From an uncultured Pelagibacteraceae bacterium (GTDB lineage Bacteria > Pseudomonadota > Alphaproteobacteria > Pelagibacterales > Pelagibacteraceae), in contig CACMTO010000001.1 in the NCBI GenBank assembly GCA_902616645.1, forward strand, positions 1-64,000: a stretch of DNA of 64,000 nucleotides, read 5' to 3'. A model generated the notes under the pieces. The model did no database searches. It saw only the letters and a list, made by a program, of their open reading frames with translations, and was not told where the DNA came from. A program made the position numbers and the translations under genes. This document shows positions 32,638-44,477 of the stretch, piece after piece. How positions within the stretch are numbered: the first letter of the stretch is position 1; the number at the start of each line of letters is the position of its first letter.

Positions 32638-35016
32638 ATGGATATTAAATTTACTTTACCACTATTACCGCTACGAGACATTGTTGTATTTCCAAGCATG
32701 GTAATTCCTTTGTTCGTAGGAAGAGATAAATCTATATCTGCTTTAAACGAGGTGATGAAAAAAGAAAAAAAAATCATTTTAGTCACACAGAAAAATTCTG
32801 AAATAGATGATCCAAAAAAAACAGATGTATTTATGTATGGTTGTGAGGGAAGTATACTTCAATTACTAAAATTACCAGATGGTACAGTAAAAGTTTTAAT
32901 AGAGGGATTGAAAAGAGTCAAAATTACAGATTTTAGAGATAATGATAAGTTTATAATGTGTGATTACTCAATTCACAACGATATAGTAAATAAAGAAGAT
33001 GATCTAAATTCTTTAGCTTCTACTGCTGTAAGAAGATTAGAAAAGCTAACATCTATCAATAAGAAAATTTCAAGCGAAGTAATCAACACCATTAAACAAC
33101 TTAAAGAGCCATCTCAAATTGCAGACAATATTGCATCTCACGTCAACGCAACAATTTCAGAAAAACAACAAATATTCGAAACTAATGATGTGAAAAAAAG
33201 ATTAAACCTAATAATAAAAATTATGGAAAATGAGACAAGTATTATTGGAGTTGAAAAAAGAATTAGAGGAAGAGTTAAAACTCAAATGGAAAAAACTCAA
33301 AGAGAGTATTATTTGAATGAACAGTTGAAAGCAATTCAAAAAGAACTTGGTGAAATAGAGGATGGTAAAGACGAAAGTACGAGTCTTAATAAAGCAATTC
33401 TAAAAGCTAAAATGCCTAAAGATATAGAAAAAAAATGCTTACAGGAACTTAAAAAATTAAAAAACATGAGCCCTATGTCAGCGGAGGCTACAGTAGTTAG
33501 AAACTATCTAGATTGGATGATAGAATTACCATGGTACAAAAAAAGTGAGGTTGATATAGATTTGACTAAAGCGTCCAATATTTTAGACAAAGACCACTTT
33601 GGATTAGAAAAAATTAAAGAGAGGATAGTAGAATTTCTTGCAGTCCAAAAGAGGATGGAAAAAATTAAAGGACCTATCTTATGTTTAGTAGGTCCACCAG
33701 GTGTGGGTAAAACTTCTTTAGGTAAATCAATTGCAAAAGCTACAAATAGGGAATTTGTAAGAATGTCTGTTGGTGGAATGAGAGATGAAGCAGAAATTAG
33801 AGGTCATAGAAGAACTTATATTGGATCTTTACCAGGAAAAATAATTCAAATGATGAAAAAAGCAGGTACTAAAAACCCTCTTATTTTATTAGATGAGATT
33901 GATAAAATTGGAAATGATTACAGAGGAGATCCGTCCTCAGCTTTATTAGAAGCATTAGACCCAGAGCAGAATACTAGTTTTAATGATCATTATCTTGAAG
34001 TTGATTACGATTTATCAGATGTAATGTTTGTTACAACTGCAAATACATTAAATATTTTACCACCACTTTTAGACAGAATGGAAGTTATTAGGCTTGCGGG
34101 ATATACAGAAGATGAAAAAATAAATATTGCCAACAAGTTTTTACTTCCAAAACAAATAAAAGATAATGGAGTAAAAGAAAATGAGATGAAGTTAGATGAT
34201 GATATTATAAAAGAAGTTATTAGGAACTATACTAAGGAGTCTGGTGTTAGAAACTTGGAGCGAGAAATATCAAAGATAGCGAGAAAAGTAGTAAAAAAAG
34301 TTGTGTCCGGTGAGGAAAAAGAAGTTCAAATAGATAAAAAAAAATTACCAGATTTTCTTGGAGTACCAAAATACAAGTTTGGTGAACTTGAATTCGAAGA
34401 TAGAGTTGGAATTGTTACTGGGTTAGCTTGGACAGAATATGGAGGAGAAATATTAAAGATTGAAACAGTAACTATGCCGGGTAAAGGCAAAATGCAAATC
34501 ACAGGAAAACTTGGAGATGTAATGCAAGAGTCTGTCAAAGCTGCAAAATCATTTGTAAGATCAAAGTGTCTTGAGTACGGTATTATACCACCTTTATTTG
34601 AAAAAAAAGACTTTCACATTCATGTTCCTGAAGGTGCAACCCCTAAAGATGGACCTTCAGCAGGTATAGGTATGGTTACTTCTATAGTTTCATCTATCAC
34701 AAATATACCAGTAAGAAGAGATATTGCTATGACTGGTGAAGTCACTTTAACTGGACAAGTTCTGCCAATTGGTGGTTTGAAAGAAAAATTATTAGCTGCT
34801 CACAGAGCCGGAATTAAAGAAGTTTTAATCCCCAAGGAAAATGAAAAAGATTTAGTCGATATGCCAAAAAAAATAATAGATGAAATAAAGATTACTCCAG
34901 TAGAATTTGCTGATGATGTTTTAAAAATTGCTTTGACTAAACAACTCAAAAAAACAGAATGGGTTGAAGTAGATATTTCAAAAAAAGATGAAAAATCTCA
35001 AGCTAGTATTCAATAA
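32638..35016 (+). CDS. lon: ATP-dependent Lon protease
   Basis: A 792-residue LonA. The N-terminal substrate-binding domain opens with LPLLPLRDIVVFPSMVIPLFVGR; the AAA+ domain has Walker A GPPGVGKTS near residue 352 and Walker B LILLDEIDKIG; the protease domain has the Ser-Lys dyad, Ser674 in KDGPSAGIGM and Lys717 in PIGGLKEKLLAAH, with the usual 43-residue spacing. It degrades misfolded and regulatory proteins in the cytoplasm. The gene closes the tig-clpP-clpX-lon group, the classical alphaproteobacterial order. Confidence 0.97.
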   Translation: MDIKFTLPLLPLRDIVVFPSMVIPLFVGRDKSISALNEVMKKEKKIILVTQKNSEIDDPKKTDVFMYGCEGSILQLLKLPDGTVKVLIEGLKRVKITDFRDNDKFIMCDYSIHNDIVNKEDDLNSLASTAVRRLEKLTSINKKISSEVINTIKQLKEPSQIADNIASHVNATISEKQQIFETNDVKKRLNLIIKIMENETSIIGVEKRIRGRVKTQMEKTQREYYLNEQLKAIQKELGEIEDGKDESTSLNKAILKAKMPKDIEKKCLQELKKLKNMSPMSAEATVVRNYLDWMIELPWYKKSEVDIDLTKASNILDKDHFGLEKIKERIVEFLAVQKRMEKIKGPILCLVGPPGVGKTSLGKSIAKATNREFVRMSVGGMRDEAEIRGHRRTYIGSLPGKIIQMMKKAGTKNPLILLDEIDKIGNDYRGDPSSALLEALDPEQNTSFNDHYLEVDYDLSDVMFVTTANTLNILPPLLDRMEVIRLAGYTEDEKINIANKFLLPKQIKDNGVKENEMKLDDDIIKEVIRNYTKESGVRNLEREISKIARKVVKKVVSGEEKEVQIDKKKLPDFLGVPKYKFGELEFEDRVGIVTGLAWTEYGGEILKIETVTMPGKGKMQITGKLGDVMQESVKAAKSFVRSKCLEYGIIPPLFEKKDFHIHVPEGATPKDGPSAGIGMVTSIVSSITNIPVRRDIAMTGEVTLTGQVLPIGGLKEKLLAAHRAGIKEVLIPKENEKDLVDMPKKIIDEIKITPVEFADDVLKIALTKQLKKTEWVEVDISKKDEKSQASIQ

Positions 35017-35066
35017 TAATTAATTTACATTATCTGTACCTTGATGTAATAGTAATCATCATTTTT

Positions 35067-35142
35067 GGGCGGTTAGCTCAGTTGGTAGAGCATCTCGTTT
35101 ACACCGAGGGGGTCAAAGGTTCGAGTCCTTTACTGCCCACCA
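35067..35142 (+). tRNA. tRNA-Val (anticodon TAC)
   Basis: A 76-nt tRNA with encoded CCA. Acceptor GGGCGGT pairs with ACTGCCC with one G-T. D-arm TAGCTCAGTTGGTAGAGC and T-arm GGTTCGAGTCC are canonical. The anticodon loop TTTACAC gives TAC (valine). It lies 12 bp from the next tRNA, so the two are surely cotranscribed. Confidence 0.93.
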
Positions 35143-35154
35143 AAATGAAAAAGT

Positions 35155-35231
35155 GGGGGTGTAGCTCAGTTGGTTAGAGCGATCGCCTGTCACGCGATAG
35201 GTCGAGGGTTCGAGTCCCTTCACTCCCGCCA
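35155..35231 (+). tRNA. tRNA-Asp (anticodon GTC)
   Basis: A 77-nt tRNA with encoded CCA. Acceptor GGGGGTG pairs with CACTCCC with one G-T, and the discriminator base is G, as in tRNA-Asp. The anticodon loop CTGTCAC within ATCGC/GCGAT gives GTC. A canonical T-arm GGTTCGAGTCC is present. It forms a pair with the tRNA-Val gene. Confidence 0.94.
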
Positions 35232-35437
35232 CTTAATGATAATAATTCTCAATTTTTAAAATCACATAAGAAATTGGCCACAAAAAACGTGACTAATTTG
35301 CACTATTAATAAGCATAAAAATATCTATAAAAACCATCATATTAACTTAGATATTAAACTTTAATTTTATATATAAAACAACTATACTATGAATCTTTTC
35401 AGAATTTTCTTATTTAAAGATTAATACTACTAATTTT
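35232..35437. other. Intergenic region before the nuo operon
   Basis: About 206 bp without a gene between tRNA-Asp and nuoA. I see no hairpin-plus-T-run terminator and no ORF. A TATACT (35393-35398) could be a -10 element of the nuo promoter, but no matching -35 is evident at 17 bp. The segment presumably holds the start of the complex I transcript. Confidence 0.35.
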
Positions 35438-35806
35438 ATGCTTGCGGATTTTTTAAAAGATTACTTACCAATAATTTTGTTCCTATTTATCGCTTTAGGT
35501 CTAAGTTGTGCATTTATATTATTAAATTTTATTTTATCTCCAAAAAATCCAGATCCAGAAAAACTATCTGCTTATGAATGTGGATTTGAGCCATTTCAAG
35601 ACTCCAGAATGGAGTTTGATGTAAGATTTTATTTAGTAGCAATTTTATTTATTATTTTTGATCTTGAAATTGCATTTTTGTTTCCCTGGGCAATCTCATT
35701 AGGAAATATTGGAGTTCTTGGTTTTTCATCAATGATGATTTTCTTATTTATATTAACAATTGGTTTTATTTATGAATGGAAAAAGGGAGCCCTGGATTGG
35801 GAGTAA
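35438..35806 (+). CDS. nuoA: NADH-quinone oxidoreductase subunit A
   Basis: A 122-residue membrane subunit with three transmembrane segments. The signature [39 protein letters not shown] is fully present in pieces (YECGFEP, then [13 protein letters not shown]), including the conserved glutamate and the long cytoplasmic loop that contacts the quinone site. First gene of a 14-subunit operon encoding type I NADH dehydrogenase. Confidence 0.97.
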   Translation: MLADFLKDYLPIILFLFIALGLSCAFILLNFILSPKNPDPEKLSAYECGFEPFQDSRMEFDVRFYLVAILFIIFDLEIAFLFPWAISLGNIGVLGFSSMMIFLFILTIGFIYEWKKGALDWE

Positions 35807-35815
35807 ATTTATAAA

Positions 35816-36331
35816 ATGAATAAGAAAATAGATCAAGTTCCAGAAGAGTTTAAACAATTAGCACAAGATTTCAGCAAAAATGGCTTTATTACAACTTCGT
35901 TAGATAACCTAATTAATTGGTCAAGATCAGGTTCACTTCATTGGATGACATTTGGACTCGCATGTTGTGCTGTTGAAATGATGCAAACTGCAATGCCAAG
36001 ATATGATCTTGAAAGATTTGGTGCTGCACCAAGAGGATCACCAAGACAGTCAGATGTTATGATAGTTGCTGGTACATTAACTAATAAAATGGCTCCGGCT
36101 CTTAGAAAAGTTTACGATCAAATGCCAGAGCCAAGATATGTAATATCTATGGGTAGCTGTGCTAATGGAGGTGGATATTATCATTATTCGTACTCAGTAG
36201 TTAGAGGATGTGATCGGATAGTTCCTGTAGACGTTTACGTTCCAGGATGTCCTCCCTCTGCAGAGTCATTATTATATGGAATAATGCAGCTACAAAAAAA
36301 AATTAGAAATAAAGGATCTTTAACAAGGTAA
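35816..36331 (+). CDS. nuoB: NADH-quinone oxidoreductase subunit B
   Basis: A 171-residue peripheral-arm subunit that holds the N2 iron-sulphur cluster next to the quinone site. Cluster ligands are visible in [23 protein letters not shown] and [14 protein letters not shown]. It starts 9 nt after nuoA. Length is normal for alphaproteobacteria. Confidence 0.97.
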   Translation: MNKKIDQVPEEFKQLAQDFSKNGFITTSLDNLINWSRSGSLHWMTFGLACCAVEMMQTAMPRYDLERFGAAPRGSPRQSDVMIVAGTLTNKMAPALRKVYDQMPEPRYVISMGSCANGGGYYHYSYSVVRGCDRIVPVDVYVPGCPPSAESLLYGIMQLQKKIRNKGSLTR

Positions 36332-36332
36332 A

Positions 36333-36938
36333 ATGACAAAATTAGACGACTTAGAAAAAAAAATTAATTCAGAGCTAACCACCAAGATAAAAAAATCTGA
36401 AATTAAACATAACCAAATATATATTGAAATTGATAAAGAAGACTTAATTGATGTAACGTTATTTATAAAAACAAACAAAGATACAAAGTTTAGGCAACTT
36501 ATTGATATTACTGTAGTAGATTATCCTGAACAAACGCAAAGATTTAAGATTGTTTACCTTTTTTTGAGTCACGAATTTAACCAAAGATTGATACTTACAT
36601 ATTTCATTAATGAAAATGAACTTATATCATCTTTAACTTCAATATTTCCTGCTGCAAATTGGATGGAAAGAGAAGTTTTTGATATGTACGGTGTAAATTT
36701 TAAAGATCACCCTGACCTAAGAAGAATCCTTACAGATTATGGTTTTGAAGGTCATCCTTTGAGGAAAGACTTTCCTTTAACTGGTCATTCAGAGGTAAGA
36801 TATAGCGAAGAACAAAAAAAAGTAATTAATGAACCTGTAAAACTAGAACAGAATTATCGTAATTTTGATTATGAAAGCCCATGGGAGGGAACAAAATATA
36901 TCAAAGAACAAACTCAAGCAAATGACGAAAAAAATTAA
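36333..36938 (+). CDS. nuoC: NADH-quinone oxidoreductase subunit C
   Basis: A 201-residue protein of the 30-kDa subunit family. The signature [26 protein letters not shown] is present in pieces, followed by [12 protein letters not shown]. nuoC and nuoD are separate genes here, unlike the fused nuoCD of E. coli, and overlap by 17 bp. It belongs to the matrix/cytoplasm-facing Q-module. Confidence 0.96.
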   Translation: MTKLDDLEKKINSELTTKIKKSEIKHNQIYIEIDKEDLIDVTLFIKTNKDTKFRQLIDITVVDYPEQTQRFKIVYLFLSHEFNQRLILTYFINENELISSLTSIFPAANWMEREVFDMYGVNFKDHPDLRRILTDYGFEGHPLRKDFPLTGHSEVRYSEEQKKVINEPVKLEQNYRNFDYESPWEGTKYIKEQTQANDEKN

Positions 36939-38097
36939 AAACTTAAATTTAAATTTTGGCCCTCAACATCCTGCTGCTCATGGCGTGTTAAGACTAATTT
37001 TGGAATTAGATGGTGAGGTGGTCGAAAAAGCTGACCCACATATCGGCTTGCTGCATAGAGGAACTGAGAAATTAATAGAAAATAAAACTTACATGCAAGC
37101 AGTTCCATATTTTGATCGTCTTGATTATGTGGCACCAATGAATCAAGAACATGCTTTTGCATTGGCGATAGAAAAAATACTTAATATCGAGGTTCCTATC
37201 AGGGCTCAATTTATAAGAGTTATGTTCTGTGAAATAGGAAGGATTTTAAGTCATATTTTAAACGTTACAACTCAAGCTTTGGATGTGGGTGCATTAACAC
37301 CATCTTTATGGGGGTTTGAAGAGAGAGAAACTTTAATGACTTTTTATGAGAGAGCTTCAGGTTCAAGACTGCATGCGAATTATTTTAGAGCTGGAGGTGT
37401 CCATCAAGATCTTCCTGCAGGTTTAGAAAATGATATTGGAAAATTTTGTGAAAATTTTCCTAAAATAATTAATGATTTAGAAAATTTACTTACTGATAAC
37501 AGAATATTTAAACAAAGAAATGTAGATATCGGAATAGTAACTAAAGAGGACGCCTTAGATTATTCCTTTAGTGGTGTAATGATAAGAGGCTCAGGTGTGC
37601 CCTGGGATCTTAGAAAATCTCAACCATATGATTGTTATGAACAATTAGAATTCAAAGTCCCAGTTGGAAAAAATGGTGACTGTTATGATCGTTATTTGTG
37701 CAGAATTGAAGAAATGAAAGAAAGTGTCTCGATAATTAAACAATGCTTAGCAAAAATGGAAAAAGGTCCAATAAAAACTTATGATGGAAAAATATCCCCA
37801 CCATCAAAAAAAGAAATTAAACAATCTATGGAGGCTTTAATTCACCATTTTAAATTATTTACTGAAGGATACCGGGTACCAAAAGATGAAATTTATACAG
37901 CTGTGGAGGCGCCAAAAGGAGAATTCGGAGTTTATCTTATTTCAGATGGTTCAAGCAAACCTTACAAATGTAAAATTAGGGCCCCTGGTTTTTCACATTT
38001 ACAATCAATGGATTATTTAATTAAAGGCCATATGTTAGCTGATGTCCCAGCAGTTTTAGGATCTTTAGATATTGTTTTTGGTGAGGTAGATAGATGA
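36922..38097 (+). CDS. nuoD: NADH-quinone oxidoreductase subunit D
   Basis: The 49-kDa quinone-site subunit. The ORF track starts at 36865 in the nuoC overlap; the ATG at 36922 ([21 protein letters not shown]) gives the standard N-terminus, for 391 residues. Motifs [13 protein letters not shown] and the quinone-pocket region with [12 protein letters not shown] are intact, and the C-terminus FGEVDR is canonical. It overlaps nuoE by 4 bp (ATGA). Confidence 0.96.
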   Translation: MTKKIKNLNLNFGPQHPAAHGVLRLILELDGEVVEKADPHIGLLHRGTEKLIENKTYMQAVPYFDRLDYVAPMNQEHAFALAIEKILNIEVPIRAQFIRVMFCEIGRILSHILNVTTQALDVGALTPSLWGFEERETLMTFYERASGSRLHANYFRAGGVHQDLPAGLENDIGKFCENFPKIINDLENLLTDNRIFKQRNVDIGIVTKEDALDYSFSGVMIRGSGVPWDLRKSQPYDCYEQLEFKVPVGKNGDCYDRYLCRIEEMKESVSIIKQCLAKMEKGPIKTYDGKISPPSKKEIKQSMEALIHHFKLFTEGYRVPKDEIYTAVEAPKGEFGVYLISDGSSKPYKCKIRAPGFSHLQSMDYLIKGHMLADVPAVLGSLDIVFGEVDR

Positions 38098-38702
38098 GTT
38101 TAAAAAGACCGGCTAAAGAACAACCAGAAAATTTTGAATTTAATTCTTCTTCATTAGAAGCAGCTAATAACATAATTTCAAAATATCCAAAAGGAAGACA
38201 ACAAAGTGCAGTCATGGCATTGCTATATATTGCACAAAAACAAAATAATAATTGGATACCGTTAGCAGCTATGAAATACATAGCGAAATTTTTAGATATG
38301 CCTTATATAAAAGTTTATGAAGTTGCAACTTTTTACTCTATGTATAATTTATCACCAGTTGGAAAATATTTTGTTCAAGTTTGTACCACAACCCCCTGTA
38401 TGATTAGAGGTGCTAATAAGTTAGTTGAAGCATGTAAAGAAAAAATTTCTGAAAATGAGTCAGAGTTATCAAATGATAAAAATTGTTCATGGATGGAAGT
38501 TGAATGTTTAGGTGCCTGTGTAAATGCACCTATGATGCAAATTAATGATGATTATTATGAAGACCTTGATAAAGAAAAAACTTTAAAAATTTTAGATCAG
38601 ATTCTAAAAGGTGAAACTCCAAAACCAGGTTCTTATAGAGGAAGATTAAACAATGCGCCTGAAAATAATAGAAAAACACTTATGGATATAAAAAATGCTT
38701 AA
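38094..38702 (+). CDS. nuoE: NADH-quinone oxidoreductase subunit E
   Basis: A 202-residue thioredoxin-like protein with a [2Fe-2S] cluster bound by the cysteines in [12 protein letters not shown] and [11 protein letters not shown]. It forms the NADH-oxidising module with NuoF and NuoG. The start overlaps nuoD by 4 bp and the stop overlaps nuoF by 8 bp. Confidence 0.96.
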   Translation: MSLKRPAKEQPENFEFNSSSLEAANNIISKYPKGRQQSAVMALLYIAQKQNNNWIPLAAMKYIAKFLDMPYIKVYEVATFYSMYNLSPVGKYFVQVCTTTPCMIRGANKLVEACKEKISENESELSNDKNCSWMEVECLGACVNAPMMQINDDYYEDLDKEKTLKILDQILKGETPKPGSYRGRLNNAPENNRKTLMDIKNA

Positions 38703-40023
38703 AGATCAAGATAGAATATTTCAAAATTTATATAATGATTTAGGATCTGATCTTATTTCATCCCAAAAAAGAGGTGACTGGGTAAATACAAAAGAATTAA
38801 CAAATAAAGGTAGAGATTGGATAATTAACGAAATAAAAGACTCACAACTAAGAGGAAGAGGAGGCGCTGGTTTCCCAACTGGATTAAAATGGTCTTTTGC
38901 TCCTAAAGAGGTTGGTTCAAGACCACATTATTTAGTTGTTAACGCAGACGAGTCTGAACCGGGAACTTGTAAAGATAGAGATATATTAAGATTTGAACCT
39001 CATAAACTTATTGAGGGATGTTTAATTGCTTCTTACGCTGTTCAAGCTCATGTTTGTTATATTTATATTAGAGGAGAATATTTTGTAGATGGACAAAAAC
39101 TTCAGGCCGCAATCGATGAGGCATATGAGAAAAAATTAATTGGTAAAAATGCAGCTGGAACCGGTTGGGATTTAGATATTTATATTCATTATGGTGCTGG
39201 AGCATATATTTGTGGTGAAGAGACTGCTTTACTTGAGAGTATAGAAGGAAATAAAGGTCAACCAAGATTGAAACCACCATTTCCTGCACTGATAGGTCTT
39301 TATGGATGTCCTACTATAATTAATAATGTTGAAACATTAGCTGTCGTACCAACAATTCTAAGAAAAGGTGGAAAATGGTTTTCTTCTTTAGGTAGAGAAA
39401 AAAATACAGGTACTAAAATTTTTTGTATCTCAGGTAATGTAAATAACCCCTGTAATGTAGAAGAGGAAATGAGCATACCTTTGAAAGAATTAATTGAAGT
39501 TCATGCTGGAGGTGTAATTGGAGGCTGGGAAAACCTACAAGCTGTTATACCAGGTGGTTCATCAATGCCATTAATACCAAAAGAAAAATGTGAAACATTA
39601 ACAATGGATTTTGATTCTTTAATGGCTGAAAAAAGTGGATTAGGAACTGCAGGAATAGTTGTAATTAATAAAGATCAAGACATAATTAAATGTATGGCTA
39701 GGATAGCTAGGTTTTATAAACATGAGAGTTGTGGTCAATGCACACCATGTAGAGAAGGATCGGGCTGGATGTGGAGAATGCTTGAAAGAATGGCAAGAGG
39801 AGAAGCATCTAAAGATGAAATAGAAATGTTAGGCGATGTAACAAAACAAATAGAAGGTCATACAATCTGTGCATTTGGGGAAGGATCTTCATGGCCTGTC
39901 CAAGGTTTATTGAGACATTTCAAGGATGAAATAAAAAAAAGAAACAACTTTGATCCGGTTATAAAGGAGAATAAAGAAATACCTTATCTCGTAGATCAAC
40001 ACTTATTAGATAAAAATGCTTAA
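38695..40023 (+). CDS. nuoF: NADH-quinone oxidoreductase subunit F (NADH-binding)
   Basis: A 442-residue flavoprotein. [14 protein letters not shown] is the FMN/NADH-binding glycine-rich loop, [14 protein letters not shown] a second nucleotide-contacting motif, and [12 protein letters not shown] plus the HTICAFGEG cysteine bind a [4Fe-4S] cluster. It oxidises NADH and passes electrons to NuoE/NuoG. Overlaps nuoG by 8 bp. Confidence 0.97.
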   Translation: MLKDQDRIFQNLYNDLGSDLISSQKRGDWVNTKELTNKGRDWIINEIKDSQLRGRGGAGFPTGLKWSFAPKEVGSRPHYLVVNADESEPGTCKDRDILRFEPHKLIEGCLIASYAVQAHVCYIYIRGEYFVDGQKLQAAIDEAYEKKLIGKNAAGTGWDLDIYIHYGAGAYICGEETALLESIEGNKGQPRLKPPFPALIGLYGCPTIINNVETLAVVPTILRKGGKWFSSLGREKNTGTKIFCISGNVNNPCNVEEEMSIPLKELIEVHAGGVIGGWENLQAVIPGGSSMPLIPKEKCETLTMDFDSLMAEKSGLGTAGIVVINKDQDIIKCMARIARFYKHESCGQCTPCREGSGWMWRMLERMARGEASKDEIEMLGDVTKQIEGHTICAFGEGSSWPVQGLLRHFKDEIKKRNNFDPVIKENKEIPYLVDQHLLDKNA

Positions 40024-42049
40024 ATTAAAAGTTAATGATATTGAAGTTGAAGTTGAAGAAGGATTAACTGTTCTTCAGGCTTGTGAAAAAGCAGGAGCAG
40101 AAATTCCACGTTTTTGTTACCATGAAAAATTATCAATTGCTGGTAATTGTAGGATGTGTTTAGTTGAAATGGAAAAATCACCAAAACCAATTGCTTCATG
40201 TGCTATGCCTGCAGCAGATGGAATGGTTATAAAAACTAATACTCCAAAAATAGAAAAATCGAGAAAAGGTGTTATGGAGTTTTTATTAGCAAATCATCCT
40301 TTAGATTGTCCTGTCTGTGATCAAGGAGGAGAATGTGATCTTCAGGACCAATCGATGTTTTATGGTATAGATAAATCTAGATTTAAAGAGAATAAAAGAG
40401 CAGTGCCTGATAAAAATATGGGGCCACTTATAAAAACTCAAATGACAAGATGTATTCATTGTACTAGATGTATTAGATTTGCCACTGAGGTCGCGGGAGT
40501 GCCTGAGTTAGGAGCTATTGGTAGAGGTGAAGATATGCAAATCACGACTTATCTTGAGCAATCAGTAAAATCTGAATTATCAGGAAATGTTATTGATCTT
40601 TGTCCAGTAGGTGCATTAACTTCAAAACCTTATGTTTTTGAAGCTAGACCATGGGAACTTAAAAAGACTGAAACTATTGATGTAATGGATGCAGTTGGTT
40701 CCAACATTAGAGTAGATACTTATGACTGGGAAGTGAAAAGAGTGCTGCCAATAATCAATGAGGATATTAATGAAGAATGGATTTCTGATAAAACTAGATA
40801 CGCATGCGATGGACTATTAAACCAAAGACTTGATACACCATATATTAAATACAATAATAAATTCGAAAAGGCTTCTTGGTCTGAAGTTTATAAAATCATT
40901 AAATCTAAAATAGAGAATGTAGATAAAGATAAAATATGTGGTTTTGTTGGAGACTTAACAAATATGGAAACGAGTTTTATTTTCAAAGAATTTTTTGAGA
41001 GAACAATTAATACAAAAAAATATGATTTTAGATCTGCAAAAAGTGTAATTGATAATTCAAAAAGAGAAAATTATCTGTTTAATTCATCAATAAATGGAAT
41101 TGAAGATGCAGACCTAATTTTGTTAGTAGGTGTAAATCCAAGATTTGAAGCGACAATGGTGAATGCAAGAATACGAAAAGCGTTTAAAAACAATAACTGC
41201 AAGATTATTTCCTTAAATGACGTAGGAGATTTGACTTATGATTATCAGGCTTTGGATGGTAAGACACAAACTATTAAGAATATATTTGATGAAGACAATG
41301 CATTATCTAAAGAAATTATTAATTCAAAAAAACCGATGATTATATTCGGAGAATCTTTTTTTAAAATTAAGTCATCGAGTTATTTATTTAATAAATTAGA
41401 AAAATTTTTTAAAGAAAAAAAAAAATTTTCAGATGATTGGAATCCTTTGAATGTACTATCGGCAGATGCATCAACTGTTGGAAATTTAGATTTAGATATT
41501 ATTGATAGAAGTAATAAGATTTTAGACGAGTTACACGAAAATAATTTTGAAATTATTTTCTTACTTGGACAGGACAATTTAGATTTTAAAAAGAAAAATG
41601 AATTTATAATTTATCAAGGAAGCCATGGTGATAAGGGTGCAGAAATTGCAGATATAATTTTACCAGGTGCTGCCTTTACTGAACAATCAGGGTACTATAC
41701 TAATTTGGAAGGAAAAATTCAAAAAGCTTATAAAGCATCTTATCCTCCAGGGGATGCAAAAGAGGATTGGGAAATTATAAATGATCTAGCCGAAGTAATG
41801 AATAATAGAAAACTTTTTAATGATAAAGATGAACTAGAAAGTAGTATGTTTAACTACTTGAAGATAAAACGAGATCAGCAAACTTCATTATTGAGTGATA
41901 AAAAAAATGAATTCAATTTTGTTGATGAAATTTTAAAGGTTGAATTTAAGAATTATTATTTTTCTAATGTTATTGCTCGAGCATCAAAAACAATGCTTGA
42001 GTGTCATAACTCAAAATTAGATTTTAAAAAAACAGGCACAGAGGGTTAA
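40016..42049 (+). CDS. nuoG: NADH-quinone oxidoreductase subunit G
   Basis: A 677-residue iron-sulphur protein. The N-terminal ferredoxin domain has the [2Fe-2S] ligands in [20 protein letters not shown]; then [19 protein letters not shown] and [11 protein letters not shown] hold [4Fe-4S] clusters. The molybdopterin-like C-terminal domain carries no visible cofactor signature and is shorter than in E. coli (908), typical for alphaproteobacteria. It conducts electrons towards the Q-module. Confidence 0.96.
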   Translation: MLKLKVNDIEVEVEEGLTVLQACEKAGAEIPRFCYHEKLSIAGNCRMCLVEMEKSPKPIASCAMPAADGMVIKTNTPKIEKSRKGVMEFLLANHPLDCPVCDQGGECDLQDQSMFYGIDKSRFKENKRAVPDKNMGPLIKTQMTRCIHCTRCIRFATEVAGVPELGAIGRGEDMQITTYLEQSVKSELSGNVIDLCPVGALTSKPYVFEARPWELKKTETIDVMDAVGSNIRVDTYDWEVKRVLPIINEDINEEWISDKTRYACDGLLNQRLDTPYIKYNNKFEKASWSEVYKIIKSKIENVDKDKICGFVGDLTNMETSFIFKEFFERTINTKKYDFRSAKSVIDNSKRENYLFNSSINGIEDADLILLVGVNPRFEATMVNARIRKAFKNNNCKIISLNDVGDLTYDYQALDGKTQTIKNIFDEDNALSKEIINSKKPMIIFGESFFKIKSSSYLFNKLEKFFKEKKKFSDDWNPLNVLSADASTVGNLDLDIIDRSNKILDELHENNFEIIFLLGQDNLDFKKKNEFIIYQGSHGDKGAEIADIILPGAAFTEQSGYYTNLEGKIQKAYKASYPPGDAKEDWEIINDLAEVMNNRKLFNDKDELESSMFNYLKIKRDQQTSLLSDKKNEFNFVDEILKVEFKNYYFSNVIARASKTMLECHNSKLDFKKTGTEG

Positions 42050-42052
42050 TTA

Positions 42053-43051
42053 ATGGAATATTTAAATATTATTTTTCAAGAAAGTTATAAAATTTTATTT
42101 TTATTAGTTCCTGTACTAGTTTCAGTCGCTATGATTGTATGGCTGGATCGTAGAGTTTGGGCTTTTGTCCAAAAAAGACAAGGTCCAAATGTAGTAGGTC
42201 CTTTTGGTTTATTACAATCTCTAGCGGATGCACTAAAATATATTTTTAAAGAAATAATAATTCCTGCCAGCTCAAATAAAGTAATTTTCATTCTTGCTCC
42301 GATTATAACAATGACACTAGCTCTAATAGCATGGGCTGTAATTCCTTTTGGAGCCGAACAAGTATTAGCAGATATTAATGTTGGAATTTTATATATTTTT
42401 GCAGTCTCGTCATTAGGGGTATATGGGATAATTATGGGAGGATGGGCATCTAATTCTAAATATCCTTTTTTAGGAGCAATAAGATCTGCTGCGCAAATGG
42501 TATCTTACGAGGTATCAATCGGAATTATTATTATAAATGTTTTGCTATGTGTTGGATCATTAAACTTAAATGATATTGTTATTGCTCAAGAAGAAATTTG
42601 GTTCGTAATTCCATTATTTCCAATGTTTATTATTTTTTTTATATCATCTTTAGCAGAAACAAATAGACCTCCTTTTGATTTACCAGAAGCAGAAGCTGAA
42701 TTAGTAGCAGGCTACCAGACAGAATATTCAGGTATGATGTATGCAATGTTTTGGTTAGGAGAGTACGCGAATATTTTGTTAATGTGTGCTCTTGGATCAA
42801 TTCTATTTTTGGGAGGATGGTTATCACCAATTGATCTTTATCCATTTAATTTAATACCTGGTTTTCTTTGGTTAATTTTTAAGATTTTATTTTTATTCAT
42901 ACTTTTTGCTTTAGTAAAAGCTATTGTTCCAAGATATAGGTATGATCAATTGATGAAATTAGGTTGGAAAATATTTTTACCTTTATCTTTAACTTACGTT
43001 GTTTTAACAGCAAGCTATCTTTTCTATTTTAACCTTTTACCAACAAATTAA
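42053..43051 (+). CDS. nuoH: NADH-quinone oxidoreductase subunit H
   Basis: A 332-residue membrane subunit with about 8 segments that encloses the quinone tunnel. [35 protein letters not shown] is the classic loop (seen as [11 protein letters not shown]), and [27 protein letters not shown] is the second signature. It shares its TAA/ATG (one base) with nuoI. Confidence 0.97.
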   Translation: MEYLNIIFQESYKILFLLVPVLVSVAMIVWLDRRVWAFVQKRQGPNVVGPFGLLQSLADALKYIFKEIIIPASSNKVIFILAPIITMTLALIAWAVIPFGAEQVLADINVGILYIFAVSSLGVYGIIMGGWASNSKYPFLGAIRSAAQMVSYEVSIGIIIINVLLCVGSLNLNDIVIAQEEIWFVIPLFPMFIIFFISSLAETNRPPFDLPEAEAELVAGYQTEYSGMMYAMFWLGEYANILLMCALGSILFLGGWLSPIDLYPFNLIPGFLWLIFKILFLFILFALVKAIVPRYRYDQLMKLGWKIFLPLSLTYVVLTASYLFYFNLLPTN

Positions 43052-43536
43052 TGAAAATAACTAGATTTCTTAAAACAATATTAATGACTGATTTTATTAG
43101 TGGATTATTTATTGCCATTAAAGAACTATTTAAATCTAAAAAAACTATTAATTATCCATTCGAGAAAGGAAAAATTAGTCCAAGATACAGAGGGGAACAT
43201 GCATTAAGAAGATATCCAAATGGTGAAGAAAGGTGTATAGCTTGTAAATTGTGTGAGGCTGTTTGTCCTGCTCAAGCAATCACAATTGAGTCTTCACAAA
43301 GAGATGATGGAAGTAGAAAAACTACTCGTTATGATATTGATATGATGAAATGTATTTATTGTGGGCTTTGTGAAGAGTCTTGTCCTGTTGATGCTATAGT
43401 TCAAGGTCCAAACTTTGAATTTTCAACTGAAACTCGTGAAGAACTTTATTATACAAAAGAAAAACTCCTTGATAATGGAGATAGATGGGAAAATGTTTTA
43501 GCAGCGAATATAAAGTCAGATAACCCATACAGATAA
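43051..43536 (+). CDS. nuoI: NADH-quinone oxidoreductase subunit I
   Basis: A 161-residue ferredoxin-like subunit with two [4Fe-4S] clusters: [17 protein letters not shown] and [17 protein letters not shown]. These are clusters N6a and N6b, the last but one step before N2. Membrane association is through the N-terminal helix ([16 protein letters not shown]). Confidence 0.97.
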   Translation: MKITRFLKTILMTDFISGLFIAIKELFKSKKTINYPFEKGKISPRYRGEHALRRYPNGEERCIACKLCEAVCPAQAITIESSQRDDGSRKTTRYDIDMMKCIYCGLCEESCPVDAIVQGPNFEFSTETREELYYTKEKLLDNGDRWENVLAANIKSDNPYR

Positions 43537-43539
43537 TTT

Positions 43540-44172
43540 ATGATTGCACACGCAATATTTTTTTATTTCTTTTCTGTAATTGCAGTTGTATCTGCCATAA
43601 TGGTTACTGTATCTAAAAATACAGTCCATTCAGTTTTTTTTTTAATACTCGATTTTATAAGCATCTCTTGCCTTTTTATAATGATCGGCGCGGAATTTTT
43701 AGGAATGATAATGTTGATAGTTTATGTAGGAGCAGTGGCAGTATTATTTTTATTTGTTGTCATGATGCTAAACGTTGCTCAACAAAAAAGTCAGTGGTTT
43801 GTATCAAATGCGAGTTCAGGACATATACCTGTGGGACTGCTTATTAGTGTAATAATATTTTTTGAATTGATAATTGTAATAGGTGGTTGGAAATATAAAC
43901 CTGACTTATTCAATTCCGAAGATCTAAAAATATCTGAGGATATTAGTAATACCCACTCATTAGGACAGGTTTTGTATACTGATTATATTCACATATTTCA
44001 AATAAGTGGAATGATACTCCTTATTGCAATGATAGGAGCAATAGTTTTGACTTTTCGACAGAGAGAAGGTGTAAAAAAACAAAGTTATCTAAAACAAATA
44101 TCAAGAGAAAGAAATGAGGGTGTAGAGGTTCTTGAAGTTACATCTAATAAAGGAGTTAAAATAGATGATTGA
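43540..44172 (+). CDS. nuoJ: NADH-quinone oxidoreductase subunit J
   Basis: A 210-residue membrane subunit with five predicted transmembrane helices. [30 protein letters not shown] is the conserved glycine/glutamate helix (seen as [18 protein letters not shown]), with the cytoplasmic tail at the end being acidic-basic mixed. It overlaps nuoK by 8 bp. Confidence 0.95.
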   Translation: MIAHAIFFYFFSVIAVVSAIMVTVSKNTVHSVFFLILDFISISCLFIMIGAEFLGMIMLIVYVGAVAVLFLFVVMMLNVAQQKSQWFVSNASSGHIPVGLLISVIIFFELIIVIGGWKYKPDLFNSEDLKISEDISNTHSLGQVLYTDYIHIFQISGMILLIAMIGAIVLTFRQREGVKKQSYLKQISRERNEGVEVLEVTSNKGVKIDD

Positions 44173-44476
44173 GATTGGAATAGGACATTATTTAACCCTA
44201 GGTGCAGTTATCTTTAGTATTGGAATAATCGGAATTTTTTTAAATAGAAAAAATATTATTGTAATTTTAATGAGTATTGAACTTATATTACTAGCAGTTA
44301 ACATAAATTTAGTTTCATTTTCAATGTATTTAGGAGATTTGTCTGGTCAAGTATTTACGTTGTTTATATTGACTGTTGCTGCGGCTGAGGCTGCTATTGG
44401 TCTAGCTATTATAGTTGTTTACTTTAGAAATTCCGGAACTATTCGAGTTGAAGAGATAGATAAATTAAAAGGATAA
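44165..44476 (+). CDS. nuoK: NADH-quinone oxidoreductase subunit K
   Basis: A 103-residue subunit with three helices, including the proton-channel glutamate in [17 protein letters not shown] and the second in [19 protein letters not shown]. The length is that of the family. It starts within nuoJ and nuoL follows after 1 nt. Confidence 0.97.
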   Translation: MIEIGIGHYLTLGAVIFSIGIIGIFLNRKNIIVILMSIELILLAVNINLVSFSMYLGDLSGQVFTLFILTVAAAEAAIGLAIIVVYFRNSGTIRVEEIDKLKG

Positions 44477-44477
44477 A

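Noticed and set aside
35016-35066. Weak stem TTACAT/ATGTAA after lon as terminator
   Set aside because: Only 6 A+T-rich pairs with a 13-nt loop; the following T-run is just before tRNA-Val and could be coincidental.
36865-36921. Upstream start for nuoD as given by the ORF track
   Set aside because: It would add 19 residues inside nuoC that are not part of the conserved N-terminus; the ATG at 36922 fits.
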